From positions 1 to 64,000 of the forward strand of contig NZ_STFZ01000016.1 of assembly GCF_005222845.1 (NCBI RefSeq): a stretch of DNA of 64,000 bases, in the 5' to 3' direction. The first letter of the stretch is position 1, and each line of letters opens with the position of its first letter. Of this stretch, positions 20,922 through 31,267 are shown one piece after another. A program made the position numbers and the translations under genes. The stretch is from Rhizobium sp. FY34 (GTDB taxonomy: Bacteria; Pseudomonadota; Alphaproteobacteria; Rhizobiales; Rhizobiaceae). Under the pieces are notes generated by a model. It did no database searches. It was not told where the DNA came from and was given only the letters and a program-made list of their open reading frames with translations.

Positions 20922-21593
20922 ATGGAAAGACTGACAATCGACCTCGTATCCGACGTGGTTTGCCCCTGGTGCTATCTCGGCAAGGCGCGGCTGGAACTGG
21001 CGATTGCCGAGGTGCAGGACGAGGTCGGCATCGACATCAACTGGCGCCCCTATCGGCTCAATCCCGAATATCCGCCGCAAGGTGTGGATCAGAAGGCCTC
21101 CCTGGAAGCTAAGCTTGGTGGTGCTGCCGCCGTTGCCCGCGCGCACGACATGCTGAGCGGCTTGGGTCGCGAGGTCGGCATTGCCTTTGATTTCGACGCC
21201 ATCAAGATCGGCCCCAATACGCTGGATGCGCATCGCCTGATCCTCTGGGCGATGACGGAAGGTCGCGAAATTCAGGACCGCGTCGTCACCGGTCTGTTCA
21301 AGGCGAATTTCGAGGAAGGTCGCAATGTCGGCGATCACGCCGTTCTGCTCGATGTTGCCGAAAAGGCCGGCCTTGATCGCACGGTCACTGCAACGCTGCT
21401 GTCGTCCGATGCTGACAAGGATACGGTGATTGCCGAAATCGATGCTGCGCAAAAAATGGGCGTGAGCGGCGTGCCCTTCTTCATTATCGACCAGCAATAT
21501 GCGGTGAGTGGCGCACAGACGCCCGAGGCCCTGGCCAATGCCTTCCGCGATATCGCCAAGTCCAAAGCCGAGGCCCGCGCCGAAATGAACTGA
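20922..21593 (+). CDS. DsbA-family (FrnE-like) thioredoxin-fold oxidoreductase
   Basis: 223 aa. The active-site CPWC is at residues 14-17 (SDVVCPWCYLGK), with the cis-Pro loop in SGVPFFI, and DAHRLI in the inserted helical domain. No signal peptide, so cytoplasmic, as for FrnE proteins implicated in oxidative stress. Starts 50 bases after the binding-protein gene, with AAAGGA upstream. Confidence 0.9.
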   Translation: MERLTIDLVSDVVCPWCYLGKARLELAIAEVQDEVGIDINWRPYRLNPEYPPQGVDQKASLEAKLGGAAAVARAHDMLSGLGREVGIAFDFDAIKIGPNTLDAHRLILWAMTEGREIQDRVVTGLFKANFEEGRNVGDHAVLLDVAEKAGLDRTVTATLLSSDADKDTVIAEIDAAQKMGVSGVPFFIIDQQYAVSGAQTPEALANAFRDIAKSKAEARAEMN

Positions 21594-21671
21594 CAGGCCC
21601 TTGGCCTCGTCACTTGCGAATTGACGATGAGCCCCCAGCCACTTATCCCGGCAGGATGAATTTCCGCCGGG

Positions 21672-22622
21672 ATGATTTGCTTGCGCGCCTCTGATTCGAC
21701 TTTGAAGGGCGTCCTCATCGCCTTTGCCTGTTTTGCCGCCTATTCCTTCAGCGATGCTGCCATCAAGATGGTCGATGGGCGCGTGCCGCCCTTCCAGGCG
21801 GGCTTCATCGGCACGCTTGTCGGCGTGCTGGCCGTTCCCTTCCTGTTGAAATCCGGCGATCACTGGACCGACATGGTGCGCACCACCAATCGGCCTCTCT
21901 GGCTGCTGCGCTTCGTCTGCTCGGCGATCGGCACGGTCGGCAGCATCGTCGCCTTCACCCATCTATCGATGGCAGAGGCCTTCTGCCTGATCTTCCTGCT
22001 ACCCTCCTTTGCCACCATCATGTCGGTGATCTTTTTGAAGGAAAAGGTCGGGCCGAAGCGCTGGATGGCGGTCATCCTCGGCTTTATCGGCGTGCTGGTG
22101 GTGCTACGGCCAGGCTTTCGCGAATTATCCTTCGCGCATCTGACAGCACTTGCCTCTGGCTTTACCGGGGCGGTCTCGGTCATCATCTACCGCTATCTGG
22201 GCCCCAGCGAGAAGAACATCTCGATGTTCGGCGCCGGCCTTATCGGCGGACTTGTCGTCTGCGCCTTCGCCATGCTGCCGAACATGGTCATGCCCTCGGC
22301 CTATGATTTTCTGCTGATCTTTATCTTTGGTCTGCTGGCTGCCGTCGGCACCGTACTGTTGATGGTTGCTGCCTATTATGCGCCAGCCGCCATCGTCACG
22401 CCGATCCAGTATAGCCAGATGCTCTGGGCGATCCTCTTGGGCTATGTGATCTTCGGCGACCATGTCGATCTGTGGATGGGCGCCGGCATTGCGCTCATCG
22501 TCGGCTCCGGCCTGCTGACACTGTCACGCGAGCGCATGCGAGGCACCACGCTTCCTCCGCCGGTCGCGGGCCAGAGCGAGGCGGCACTGGCGGTGAAGCC
22601 GGAGGATGACAGGAAAGGCTGA
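21672..22622 (+). CDS. EamA/DMT-family permease
   Basis: 316 aa with about ten transmembrane segments in two EamA repeats (KGVLIAFACFAAYSFSDAAI first, and IVTPIQYSQMLWAILLGYVIFG in the second). Substrate unknown. The ATG at 21672 has only a weak ribosome site (CCGCCGGG). It converges on mfd with 29 bases between stops. Confidence 0.87.
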   Translation: MICLRASDSTLKGVLIAFACFAAYSFSDAAIKMVDGRVPPFQAGFIGTLVGVLAVPFLLKSGDHWTDMVRTTNRPLWLLRFVCSAIGTVGSIVAFTHLSMAEAFCLIFLLPSFATIMSVIFLKEKVGPKRWMAVILGFIGVLVVLRPGFRELSFAHLTALASGFTGAVSVIIYRYLGPSEKNISMFGAGLIGGLVVCAFAMLPNMVMPSAYDFLLIFIFGLLAAVGTVLLMVAAYYAPAAIVTPIQYSQMLWAILLGYVIFGDHVDLWMGAGIALIVGSGLLTLSRERMRGTTLPPPVAGQSEAALAVKPEDDRKG

Positions 22623-22651
22623 GGCGCAGCACCTCAACCTTCTTTCGGGCC

Positions 22652-25600
22652 TCAACCCTGTTTCGCCAGTTCCGCCAGTTGCACCATGATCTGCGCTGCC
22701 GTCGAAAGCCGCTTTTCCGGCGTCGGCAGGTCGCGGGTCAGGAATACGCTGTGGTCGGGGCGGATTTTTGCCATCGATCCCTGCTTGGCGATATAGCCGA
22801 CCAAGCCCGCCGGATTGGGGAACTGCCGATCGCGGAATTGCAGCACAATGCCCTTCGGCCCGGCTTCCACCTTGTCGACATTGGCCGTGCGGCACAGCGA
22901 CTTGATATAGACCACCTTCAGCAGGTTCTGCACCTCGACAGGCATCGGGCCGAAGCGGTCGACCATTTCCGCACCGAAACCGTCGATCTCGGCAAGGTCG
23001 GTCAATTCGCCAAGACGACGGTAAAGTCCCATGCGCAGATGCAGGTCCGGCACGTAATTGTCCGGAATCATGACGGTGATGCCGACCGAAATCTGTGGCG
23101 ACCAGCCGGTGTCCTGCACATCGTCATCGCCCTTCACCTCGGCAACAGCCTCCTCCAACATCTGCTGGTAAAGCTCGAAGCCGACTTCCTTGATATGGCC
23201 GGACTGTTCTTCGCCCAAAAGATTGCCGGCGCCGCGAATATCAAGATCGTGGCTCGCCAGCTGGAAGCCAGCGCCCAGCGTATCCAGCGATTGCAGCACC
23301 TTCAGGCGCCGCTCGGCCGTCGTCGTCAGCGTCTTGTTGACCGGCAGGGTAAACAGCGCAAAGGCGCGCACCTTGGAACGACCCACGCGACCGCGCAGCT
23401 GATAAAGCTGGGCAAGCCCGAACATATCGGCACGGTGCACGATCAGCGTATTGGCGGTCGGCACATCGAGGCCAGATTCGACGATGGTCGTCGACAAAAG
23501 CACATCATACTGGCCGTCATAGAAGGCATTCATGATGTCTTCCAGTTCGCCGGCTGCCATCTGGCCATGGGCAATCGCCACCTTCAGCTCCGGCACGTCC
23601 GATTGCAGGAAGGCCTGGATTTCAGGCAGGTCGGCAAGCCGTGGGCAGACATAGAAACTCTGGCCGCCGCGATAATGTTCGCGCATCAGCGTCTCGCGGA
23701 TGACGAGCGCATCAAATGGCGAGATGAAGGTGCGCACCGCCATGCGATCGACCGGCGGCGTTGTGATCAGAGACAGCTCGCGCACACCCGTCATCGCCAG
23801 CTGCAGCGTGCGCGGAATGGGCGTGGCCGACAGTGTCAGCACATGCACGTCGCTTTTCAGTTCCTTCAGCTTTTCCTTATGCTTTACGCCGAAATGCTGT
23901 TCTTCATCGATGATCAGAAGACCGAGATTGGCAAAGCTGATGCCGGTTCCCAGCAGCGCATGGGTGCCGACGACGATATCCACCTTGCCTTCGGTGATAT
24001 CCTTCTTCGTCTGGTTCAGCTCCTTGGTGGTCACAAGTCGCGAGGCCTGTTCCACCCGGATCGGCAGTCCACGGAAGCGCTCCTTGAAGGTTTTGAAATG
24101 CTGACGGGCCAGCAGCGTTGTCGGCACGACAACGGCCACCTGCGCGCCATTCATGGCAGCAAAGAAGGCAGCCCGCAGCGCCACTTCCGTCTTGCCGAAG
24201 CCAACATCGCCGCAGACGAGACGATCCATCGGTCGCCCGGCGGCCAGATCGCCGCGTACCGAATCGATAGCGCTCGCCTGATCTTCCGTCTCGTCATAGG
24301 GGAAGCGCGCGGCAAATTCGTCGTAGAGCCCTTCCGGTGTTTCGAGAACCGGAGCGCGGCGCGTAATGCGGGTTGCGGCAAGCTTGATCAGCGCGTCTGC
24401 CATATCAAGCAAGCGCTTCTTGAGCTTTGCCTTGCGCGCCTGCCAGGCACCACCGCCCAACTTGTCGAGACTGGCTTCGGCGGCATCCGACCCATAGCGC
24501 GACAGAAGATCGATGTTTTCAACCGGCAGGAACAGCTTTGCCTGGTCGGCATAATGCAGTTCAAGACAGGCGCGCGGCGCACCCGCCGCCTCGATCGTCA
24601 CCAGGCCGACAAAGCGGCCGATACCATGTTCGGCATGCACGACGAGCGAACCTTCGTCGAGGCCCGCCACTTCGGAAATGAAATCGGCACCGCGCTTGCG
24701 GCGCTTGGAGCGGCGCACCATGCGGTCGCCGAGAATATCCTGTTCACCGATGACGACGAGATCGCCGGTCTCGAAGCCACCCTCGATGCTGAAGACGGCA
24801 GCGGCCGCCTCGCCCTTGTCGAGCTTTCTGATGTCGGAGAGCTTTTCGATCTGCTTGATGCGTTTCAGGCCGTGCTCGTCCAGCACCTGCAGCATGCGAT
24901 CCAGCGATCCGGCAGACCAGCCGGTGATCAGAACCTTTGCGCCGCCCGCCCGCTTATCGGCAATGTGCTTGACGACAAGATCGAAGATATTGACCCGTTC
25001 GTCGCGGTTTGCCCGGTCGGCATCGGCTTCAGCCTGCGCCTTGGCCCAGCGCGGGCCGGCATGGGCGTCGAGCGTCACCACCCGGCGCGCCTCGCCATCA
25101 TGCTCGTTGAACGGGGTCAGCCGGATTGCGCCGAACTTGTCGAGATGCGAAACGAAGTCCGACCCACCCAGATAGAGCTGGCCGGGCGAGACGGGCTTGT
25201 AGGGCGCCGATTGCGCCGTGCTGCCCTTTGTCGTCGATCCGGCAAGCTGGCGGGCCTCGAAATAGTCATGAATGAGCTTGGAGCGCTCCTGGGCTGCCTC
25301 GCGCGCCGTATGGTCGGTGACGATGCGGAAACCCTTCAGATAATCGAAGGCGGTTTCCAGCCGCTCGTAAAACAGCGGCAGCCAATGTTCCATGCCGGCA
25401 TAGCGCCGGCCTTCCGAAACGGCCTGGTAGAGCGCATCGTCGCGGGTCGCCGCGCCAAAGGTCGACAGATAGGCCTTGCGGAAACGGCTGATCGTATCCG
25501 GCGTCAGGGTCACTTCGCTCATCGGGTTGAGATCGAGAGACCGGGCCTGGCCGGTGGTGCGCTGGCTTGCCGGGTCGAACATGCGGATGGATTCGAGCGT

Positions 25601-26173
25601 ATCGCCAAAGAAATCCAGCCGAACCGGCTCTTCGGTGCCCGGCACGAAGACATCGAGAATACCGCCGCGCACGGCAAATTCGCCGACCTCGCGCACGGTG
25701 GAGACCCGGTCAAAGCCGTTTCGCTCCAGCCGTGCGGCAATATCGTCCATGCGGATCGTGTTGCCTGGCTTGGCCGAAAACGCGAGGCTATCAATCACCT
25801 CTGCCGGGGCGATCTTCTGCATCATGGCATTGACGGTAACAAGCACAATGGCCGTATGCGGCTTCTTGGCAAAGGCAATCAGGCCAGATAGAGCCGTGAG
25901 GCGGCGCGCAGACACATCCGCGCTTGGCGATACACGGTCGTAAGGCAGGCAGTCCCAGGCCGGCAGTGTCAGCACCGGAATGTCGGGCGCGACGAAGGAC
26001 AGCATCTGTTCGATATCGGCCATGCGCTGGCCATCGGAAATCACATAGGCAACCGGCAGGCCGGCGCGTGCCAGATCCGCCAAGAGCAGCGGTTCCATGC
26101 CCGATTGAACATTGGCAATGGTCAAGCCCGCCGCGGATGCGGCGATCTTCTTGGCATCGAAACCCGAAATCAT
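22652..26173 (-). CDS. mfd: Transcription-repair coupling factor
   Basis: 1173 aa. N-terminal UvrB-like domains (about 1-330) are followed by a CarD-like RNA polymerase interaction domain (GSLVVHAEHGIGRFVGL). The RecG-like translocase has Walker A CGDVGFGKTEVA and DEEQHFGVKHKEK, with the TRG region and a UvrA-binding inhibitory C-terminus after it. Mfd displaces RNA polymerase stalled at lesions and recruits UvrA. The start codon overlaps the sdhE stop by ATGA, so the two are translationally coupled. Confidence 0.98.
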   Translation of the reverse strand: MISGFDAKKIAASAAGLTIANVQSGMEPLLLADLARAGLPVAYVISDGQRMADIEQMLSFVAPDIPVLTLPAWDCLPYDRVSPSADVSARRLTALSGLIAFAKKPHTAIVLVTVNAMMQKIAPAEVIDSLAFSAKPGNTIRMDDIAARLERNGFDRVSTVREVGEFAVRGGILDVFVPGTEEPVRLDFFGDTLESIRMFDPASQRTTGQARSLDLNPMSEVTLTPDTISRFRKAYLSTFGAATRDDALYQAVSEGRRYAGMEHWLPLFYERLETAFDYLKGFRIVTDHTAREAAQERSKLIHDYFEARQLAGSTTKGSTAQSAPYKPVSPGQLYLGGSDFVSHLDKFGAIRLTPFNEHDGEARRVVTLDAHAGPRWAKAQAEADADRANRDERVNIFDLVVKHIADKRAGGAKVLITGWSAGSLDRMLQVLDEHGLKRIKQIEKLSDIRKLDKGEAAAAVFSIEGGFETGDLVVIGEQDILGDRMVRRSKRRKRGADFISEVAGLDEGSLVVHAEHGIGRFVGLVTIEAAGAPRACLELHYADQAKLFLPVENIDLLSRYGSDAAEASLDKLGGGAWQARKAKLKKRLLDMADALIKLAATRITRRAPVLETPEGLYDEFAARFPYDETEDQASAIDSVRGDLAAGRPMDRLVCGDVGFGKTEVALRAAFFAAMNGAQVAVVVPTTLLARQHFKTFKERFRGLPIRVEQASRLVTTKELNQTKKDITEGKVDIVVGTHALLGTGISFANLGLLIIDEEQHFGVKHKEKLKELKSDVHVLTLSATPIPRTLQLAMTGVRELSLITTPPVDRMAVRTFISPFDALVIRETLMREHYRGGQSFYVCPRLADLPEIQAFLQSDVPELKVAIAHGQMAAGELEDIMNAFYDGQYDVLLSTTIVESGLDVPTANTLIVHRADMFGLAQLYQLRGRVGRSKVRAFALFTLPVNKTLTTTAERRLKVLQSLDTLGAGFQLASHDLDIRGAGNLLGEEQSGHIKEVGFELYQQMLEEAVAEVKGDDDVQDTGWSPQISVGITVMIPDNYVPDLHLRMGLYRRLGELTDLAEIDGFGAEMVDRFGPMPVEVQNLLKVVYIKSLCRTANVDKVEAGPKGIVLQFRDRQFPNPAGLVGYIAKQGSMAKIRPDHSVFLTRDLPTPEKRLSTAAQIMVQLAELAKQG

Positions 26174-26499
26174 TCGCTTGGTCCGTGCTTTGCCTTCAAA
26201 GCCTCGACTGTCACGATGTCGAAGTCCGGGCGATAGGCGGCCAGCCGCCCAAACATCAGCTGGGGCAGGTGCTCCGGCACCGGATCGGCGCCGGTGATCC
26301 AGCGGTTGAGGTCCTGATCCTCTTCCGCCATGATCGTCTCCAGATCATCCAGCTCGCTGTCGGATAGCGCGCTGATTTCGTTTTCGGCAAACTCGCCAAA
26401 CACGAGATCCATCTCGCGAATGCCACGGTGCCAACAGCGATAAAGAATGCGACGGCGGCGGGGGTCGAGATCGGCGCTTGTGCGCGTCAGTCCAGTCAT
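26170..26499 (-). CDS. sdhE: Succinate dehydrogenase assembly factor SdhE (FAD assembly)
   Basis: 109 aa. The conserved RGIREMD motif (RGxxE) needed for flavinylation is near residue 26, followed by the helical acidic LSDSELDDLETIM region. SdhE promotes covalent FAD attachment to SdhA. ATG 26499 chosen over a TTG at 26508. It overlaps mfd by four bases and diverges from recG, a layout common in Rhizobiales. Confidence 0.9.
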   Translation of the reverse strand: MTGLTRTSADLDPRRRRILYRCWHRGIREMDLVFGEFAENEISALSDSELDDLETIMAEEDQDLNRWITGADPVPEHLPQLMFGRLAAYRPDFDIVTVEALKAKHGPSE

Positions 26500-26593
26500 G
26501 GGCTTCAAACCTTCGTTGTGCCGCTGATATAGGATGAAAACTTCCCATTGTCAGCCTTGCCAAGCAGGCAAATTCCGGCGCATTTTGCCGCCC

Positions 26594-28711
26594 ATGCGTC
26601 CTGCCCTGCTCGATCCCCTGTTTGCATCCGTTGGAAGTCTGCCCGGCATCGGCCCGAAACTGGCCGAACTGATCGCCCGCGTGACGAATCGCGAGGATGC
26701 GGATGACTGCCGTGTCGTGGATGTGCTCTTCCATGCCCCCTCCTCGATCATCGACCGGCGCAACCGACCGGGCATTGCGCTTGCGCCTCAAGGGTCGATC
26801 GTCACCATTGAAGGCCGCGTCGACCGCCACCAACCACCGCCGCCCGGAAAATCCAATCAGCCCTACCGCGTCTTTTTGCACGATGAGACGGGCGAACTGG
26901 CGCTCACGTTTTTCCGCGTGAAGGGCAATTGGCTGGAAAAGTCCTTGCCCATCGATGAACAGGTGATGGTGAGCGGCAAGGTGGACTGGTTCAACGGTCG
27001 CGCCTCCATGGTGCATCCCGACCTGATGGTGAAAGTTTCGGAAGTCGGCGAAATGCCGCTGGTCGAGCCCGTCTACCCGATGACGGCCGGCCTGATGCCC
27101 AAGGTTCTGCGCCGGGCGGTTGAAGGCTCACTGGCCCGCCTGCCGGATCTGCCCGAATGGATGGATCCGCATCTGCTTGAAAAGCAGCGCATGCCATCGG
27201 TGGCCGACGCCTTTCGCCAGCTGCATGATCCGCGTGATGCGCTGGATCTTGATCCGCAGGCGATCTGCCGGCGAAGGCTTGCCTATGACGAGTTTCTCGC
27301 CGGCCAGGTCTCCCTTGCACTCGTGCGTCAGCGCTTACGTAAGGTCGCCGGTCGACCGATCCGCGTCGAAGGCAGGCTGGGGGCGGCCATCAAGGCGGCC
27401 CTGCCCTTTTCGCTCACCGGCAGCCAGGTACAGGCGATTGCCGAGATCCGCGCCGATATCGCCAAGGACGAGCGCATGCTGCGGCTGGTGCAGGGCGATG
27501 TGGGCGCCGGCAAGACGCTTGTTGCGCTGATGGCCATGGCGGACGCGGTGGAAGCCGGCGGCCAGGCGGTGCTGATGGCGCCGACGGAAATCCTGGCGCG
27601 CCAGCATTTCGCAACGATCAGTCGGTTCGGCGCAGCGGTCGGTCTCAGGGTCGAGGTGCTGACAGGCCGGGTCAAGGGGCGCGAGCGCGACGCGGTTATG
27701 GAGCGCATTGCCTCTGGCGAGGCGCAGATCATCATCGGCACCCATGCGCTTTTCCAGGATGCCATCGTTTACAAGGATCTGATGCTGGCAGTGGTCGACG
27801 AACAGCATCGGTTTGGCGTGCACCAGCGTCTGCGCCTGACGGCCAAGGGCATTTCGCCGCATATGTTGGTGATGACCGCCACGCCTATTCCGCGCACGCT
27901 GGTACTGGCCGCCTTCGGCGATATGGATGTTTCCAAGCTCACGGAAAAGCCTGTAGGCCGCAAGCCGATCCAGACCGTGACCGTGCCGACCGAACGGGCC
28001 GATGAGATCATCGCCCGGCTGCGATCAGCGCTGGGCGACGGCAAGAAAGCCTATTGGATCTGCCCGCTTGTGGAGGAAAGCGACGAATCCGAGCTGATGT
28101 CGGCGGAAGAGCGTCATGCCCTACTCGCCAAGGCATTCGGCCCGCAGATGGGCGCAAAGGTCGGTCTCGTGCATGGCCGCATGACAGGCCCGGAAAAGGA
28201 TGCGGTGATGGCGGCCTTCAAGGCCGGCGATGTGCGTCTTCTGGTCGCCACGACCGTTGTCGAAGTCGGCGTCGATGTGCCGGATGCCACGATTATGGTC
28301 ATCGAACATGCCGAGCGTTTCGGCCTTGCACAGCTGCACCAGTTGCGCGGTCGCGTCGGTCGCGGTGCGGAAGCCTCGACCTGCATCCTCCTCTACAAGG
28401 GGCCTTTAAGCGAAACCGGCCGGGCGCGGCTTTCCATCCTGCGCGACAGCGAGGACGGCTTTCTGATTGCCGAGGAAGACCTGAAATTGCGCGGCGAAGG
28501 CGAATTGCTTGGCACCCGCCAATCCGGCACGCCGGGCTTTCGCATTGCAAGCCTTGAGGCGCATGGCGATCTGCTGGAGATCGCCCGCAAGGATGCGACC
28601 TATATTCTCGACAAGGACCCGGAGCTGACGAGCGAACGTGGGCAAGCTCTGCGCGTGCTGCTCTACCTGCACCGGCGCGACGAGGCGATCCGGTTTCTGC
28701 GCGCGGGATAA
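26594..28711 (+). CDS. recG: ATP-dependent DNA helicase RecG
   Basis: 705 aa. Helix-hairpin-helix-like SLPGIGPKLAELIARV at the N-terminus, an OB-fold wedge (about 60-160), then helicase motifs QGDVGAGKTLVAL, the DEQH box VVDEQHRFGVHQR and TATPIPRTL. The C-terminus has GLAQLHQLRGRVGRG. RecG reverses stalled forks and resolves branched DNA. ATG at 26594 (MRPALLDPLFASVGS) matches the family start; a longer frame to 26534 was rejected. Confidence 0.97.
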   Translation: MRPALLDPLFASVGSLPGIGPKLAELIARVTNREDADDCRVVDVLFHAPSSIIDRRNRPGIALAPQGSIVTIEGRVDRHQPPPPGKSNQPYRVFLHDETGELALTFFRVKGNWLEKSLPIDEQVMVSGKVDWFNGRASMVHPDLMVKVSEVGEMPLVEPVYPMTAGLMPKVLRRAVEGSLARLPDLPEWMDPHLLEKQRMPSVADAFRQLHDPRDALDLDPQAICRRRLAYDEFLAGQVSLALVRQRLRKVAGRPIRVEGRLGAAIKAALPFSLTGSQVQAIAEIRADIAKDERMLRLVQGDVGAGKTLVALMAMADAVEAGGQAVLMAPTEILARQHFATISRFGAAVGLRVEVLTGRVKGRERDAVMERIASGEAQIIIGTHALFQDAIVYKDLMLAVVDEQHRFGVHQRLRLTAKGISPHMLVMTATPIPRTLVLAAFGDMDVSKLTEKPVGRKPIQTVTVPTERADEIIARLRSALGDGKKAYWICPLVEESDESELMSAEERHALLAKAFGPQMGAKVGLVHGRMTGPEKDAVMAAFKAGDVRLLVATTVVEVGVDVPDATIMVIEHAERFGLAQLHQLRGRVGRGAEASTCILLYKGPLSETGRARLSILRDSEDGFLIAEEDLKLRGEGELLGTRQSGTPGFRIASLEAHGDLLEIARKDATYILDKDPELTSERGQALRVLLYLHRRDEAIRFLRAG

Positions 28712-28723
28712 AGGATAGCTGTG

Positions 28724-28754
28724 GCGGGCGCCGCCTTCAGGCGGCTCCCGCTTT
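28724..28754. terminator. Terminator hairpin between recG and the phytase-like gene
   Basis: GCGGG-C-GCCGCC / GGCGGC-T-CCCGC with a TTCA loop (one internal mismatch), followed by TTT, between convergent genes. Confidence 0.7.
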
Positions 28755-28770
28755 GCAATGCGGTTGGAAA

Positions 28771-30258
28771 TTACTTCTTCATACCCGGCAGCGTAACGCG
28801 GAACACCTGGAACATCGTGTCTACATCCGCACCGCCTTCGGCCTTGTAGGCAGCGCCGACCTGGAAACCGTCCTGCGTCAGGAAGTCGTTGTCATTGGCA
28901 ACGAAGAGGAAATAATCATCCGGGGCAGAGGCGTCGAGCGCGCTGGCAATCGACATGGCTTCCCATTTTTCCGAAAGGTTGTTGCTGTCGTTCGGGGCGC
29001 CATTGTGCAGGCCGAACCGGGCAAGTTCCGCCGTATCGTTGAGATCGATGAAGGCTGACACTGCGGCCGGCTTGACCGCTGCATCGAGAACACCCTTCGG
29101 GGCAACCGGCTTCATGCCGTCGAAATCGCCATTGGCGATATCGGTTGCGGCAGACAGATCGACCAGTTCGATCTTGCGGAACACCGAGGTGTCGCCCTTC
29201 AGGCCCTGACCATTGTTGCTGTCGCGGGCAATCATCAGGAATGCCTTGTCGGACAGCGCCAGGATCTCGCTCTGGGCGGCAACAGCCACCTTGCCCTTGT
29301 TGTCGAAGGTCGGCAAAGGCACGACATATTCATGCACAAGCTTCAGATTGCCGACGTCGCTTGCATCATAGACCAGTGCGCGGGTGTTCATGCGCGTGGA
29401 GGAGGAATCGCCGCCATCCTGACGGGGCGCCGATTGCAGCACTGCAATGACGAATTTGCCATCCGGCGTCATCGACATGCCTTCAAGGCCCTGGTTGTTC
29501 TGGCGACCGAAATCAGGATCCTTCGGGTCCGGCTTCTTGCCGCCCGCATCGACATTGTTGGACGAAAAGTTGAGCGCATCCTTGCGCATGGGCAAAAGCG
29601 CCTTGGGCGGCTGCGCGGCGGACAGCATCTTGCCGTCGGCGCCGAAGCGATAGATGTAGGGGCCGTATTCGTCGCTGATCAGCATGGAGCCGTCCGACAG
29701 AAGCACGACGGCTTCCGGATCGAGCGACACCTTGCCGGTGCGCGCTTCCGGCAGTGCCGGCAGAGCGCCGGAGGCGGCCCGAACGCCCGATTCCGGATCA
29801 AGCCCAGTCATGTTCTTGCCCTGATTGTCGAGAAGCAGAACGGTATCGGCAAGCTTTGCCACAACGCCCGTCTGCTGCTTGTCGGCCGCAATCGCCGCAC
29901 CGGCGGCCGCCGGCGTCAGGCGCAGCTCGATGCGGTTGATGCGGGTGTTGTAATCGGTGGTGCCTTCGACATTATAGCCGCGATCCGGCAGCAGCCAGAG
30001 CGCGCCGGAATAGGCATCACCGTCCTTTTTCCAGCTCTTGGTATCGAAGGCCATGCCGGAACCGGAGCCGAATGTCTCGCCGAACTTGTCCTTGAGATTG
30101 GCCGGCATGCGGCCGATTGCAACAAGGCCCTTGTTCGTCACGGTCACGCCGGCGGCGCTGACGCTGCCCTCGGCAAATGCCGCAACGGGAGAAAGGAAAA
30201 TCGAAGCGGCAAGCGCCAATTTCAGGCAATGTGAAATTCTGTGACCGGAACGGATCAT
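28771..30258 (-). CDS. Secreted esterase-like/phytase-like protein
   Basis: 495 aa with a signal peptide (about 1-30, hydrophobic LKLALAASIFLSPVAAFA). The mature part matches the PF13449-type beta-propeller fold described as esterase-like activity of phytase family: GSGSGMAFD, LLPDRGYN, VLLSDGSMLISDEYGPYIYRF and GLEGMSMTPDGKFV blades. Periplasmic; the physiological substrate is unknown. ATG 30258 has AGAGGA upstream. Confidence 0.82.
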   Translation of the reverse strand: MIRSGHRISHCLKLALAASIFLSPVAAFAEGSVSAAGVTVTNKGLVAIGRMPANLKDKFGETFGSGSGMAFDTKSWKKDGDAYSGALWLLPDRGYNVEGTTDYNTRINRIELRLTPAAAGAAIAADKQQTGVVAKLADTVLLLDNQGKNMTGLDPESGVRAASGALPALPEARTGKVSLDPEAVVLLSDGSMLISDEYGPYIYRFGADGKMLSAAQPPKALLPMRKDALNFSSNNVDAGGKKPDPKDPDFGRQNNQGLEGMSMTPDGKFVIAVLQSAPRQDGGDSSSTRMNTRALVYDASDVGNLKLVHEYVVPLPTFDNKGKVAVAAQSEILALSDKAFLMIARDSNNGQGLKGDTSVFRKIELVDLSAATDIANGDFDGMKPVAPKGVLDAAVKPAAVSAFIDLNDTAELARFGLHNGAPNDSNNLSEKWEAMSIASALDASAPDDYFLFVANDNDFLTQDGFQVGAAYKAEGGADVDTMFQVFRVTLPGMKK

Positions 30259-30424
30259 GACGGCTATCCTCTTGAAAAACAGGGAAGGCAAGCCGTTCCT
30301 CGCCTGAGGACAGAATGGAAAACCCACATCTTTTCCATCATGCCCTGCCGCGAAACGACCCCTTGCACAGAGGTCTAGGCGGCGAACATGACGGTTGGAT
30401 GAAGGTCGATGGAGCTTGCTCCGC

Positions 30425-31123
30425 TCAACTGCTCTGCGGACTTATCTCGGCAGGCGGTGGCGCCAGAAGCGTGGCTTTCGGTATCCATTGCGGCGCGATC
30501 AATCCGCCGGAAATCAACAATTTTGCGGCATCTTCCGGCGTCATGTCGAGCATGATGATCTTGTGCCTGGGCACAAACAGAAGGAAGCCGGCCGTCGGCA
30601 CCGGCGTTGGCGGCAGAAACACGGCAATCATCTCGTCACCGGTCTCGTTCAGCCGGGCAGCCACCTCGCCCTGGGCTTCTGTCGAGATAAACACCAGCGC
30701 ATAGGTGCCGGGGCTTGGAAACTCGATAAGGCCGACCTTCTTGAACGAAGTGGACTGATCCTTCAGAACCGTCTCGAAGATCTGCTTCAGGCTCTTGTAG
30801 AGCGTGCGCACCAGCGGTGTGCGATGCAGGATCGATTCGCCGAAACTCACCACCGAGCGGCCAATCAGGTTGCGCCCGAGAAAGCCGATCATGGTGATGA
30901 ACACCATGGCTATCAAAAGCCCCGTGCCCGGAATGGCAATGTCGAGATAATATTCGGGATTGTAGCGCTGGGGAATATAGGGCGTCACCCAGCTGTCGGC
31001 CCAATCGATGAAGGTAAAGGTCAGCCAGATGGTAATGGCGAGCGGGGCGCAGATGATAAGACCGGTCAGGAAGTTGTTGCGCAACCGCCCGACGATGGTG
31101 ATCCGTTCCGGGATGTCCGTCAT
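30425..31123 (-). CDS. DUF502 family inner-membrane protein
   Basis: 232 aa. Two transmembrane helices near 15-40 (LRNNFLTGLIICAPLAITIW) and 62-85 (AIPGTGLLIAMVFITMIGFL), then the cytosolic DUF502 region with GESILHRTPLVRTLYKSLKQ and FLPPTPVPTAGFLLFVP. Function not established. ATG 31123 fits the family start. It lies between the phytase-like gene and glmS, all on the minus strand. Confidence 0.85.
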   Translation of the reverse strand: MTDIPERITIVGRLRNNFLTGLIICAPLAITIWLTFTFIDWADSWVTPYIPQRYNPEYYLDIAIPGTGLLIAMVFITMIGFLGRNLIGRSVVSFGESILHRTPLVRTLYKSLKQIFETVLKDQSTSFKKVGLIEFPSPGTYALVFISTEAQGEVAARLNETGDEMIAVFLPPTPVPTAGFLLFVPRHKIIMLDMTPEDAAKLLISGGLIAPQWIPKATLLAPPPAEISPQSS

Positions 31124-31225
31124 GCCTGCCCGTCGTTCATGCTGCACTGCCGTAAAAGGCCGGGTGAAACCGGACAATGCCGGAGGCTGACCCGGACGGC
31201 AAGGCCGCAATTGTGAAATAGTGGA

Positions 31226-31251
31226 AAGGCGAGCCCGTGGTCTCTCGCCTT
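31226..31251 (-). terminator. Possible terminator of glmS
   Basis: Perfect 8-bp stem AAGGCGAG / CTCGCCTT with a 10-base loop, 16 bases after the glmS stop; the following T run is short (TTT). Confidence 0.45.
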
Positions 31252-31267
31252 CCCGCTTACCTGCTGA

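Noticed and set aside
22679-25891. 1070-codon plus-strand frame opposite mfd
   Set aside because: It is antisense to mfd, a common artefact in high-GC genes, and encodes no recognisable protein.
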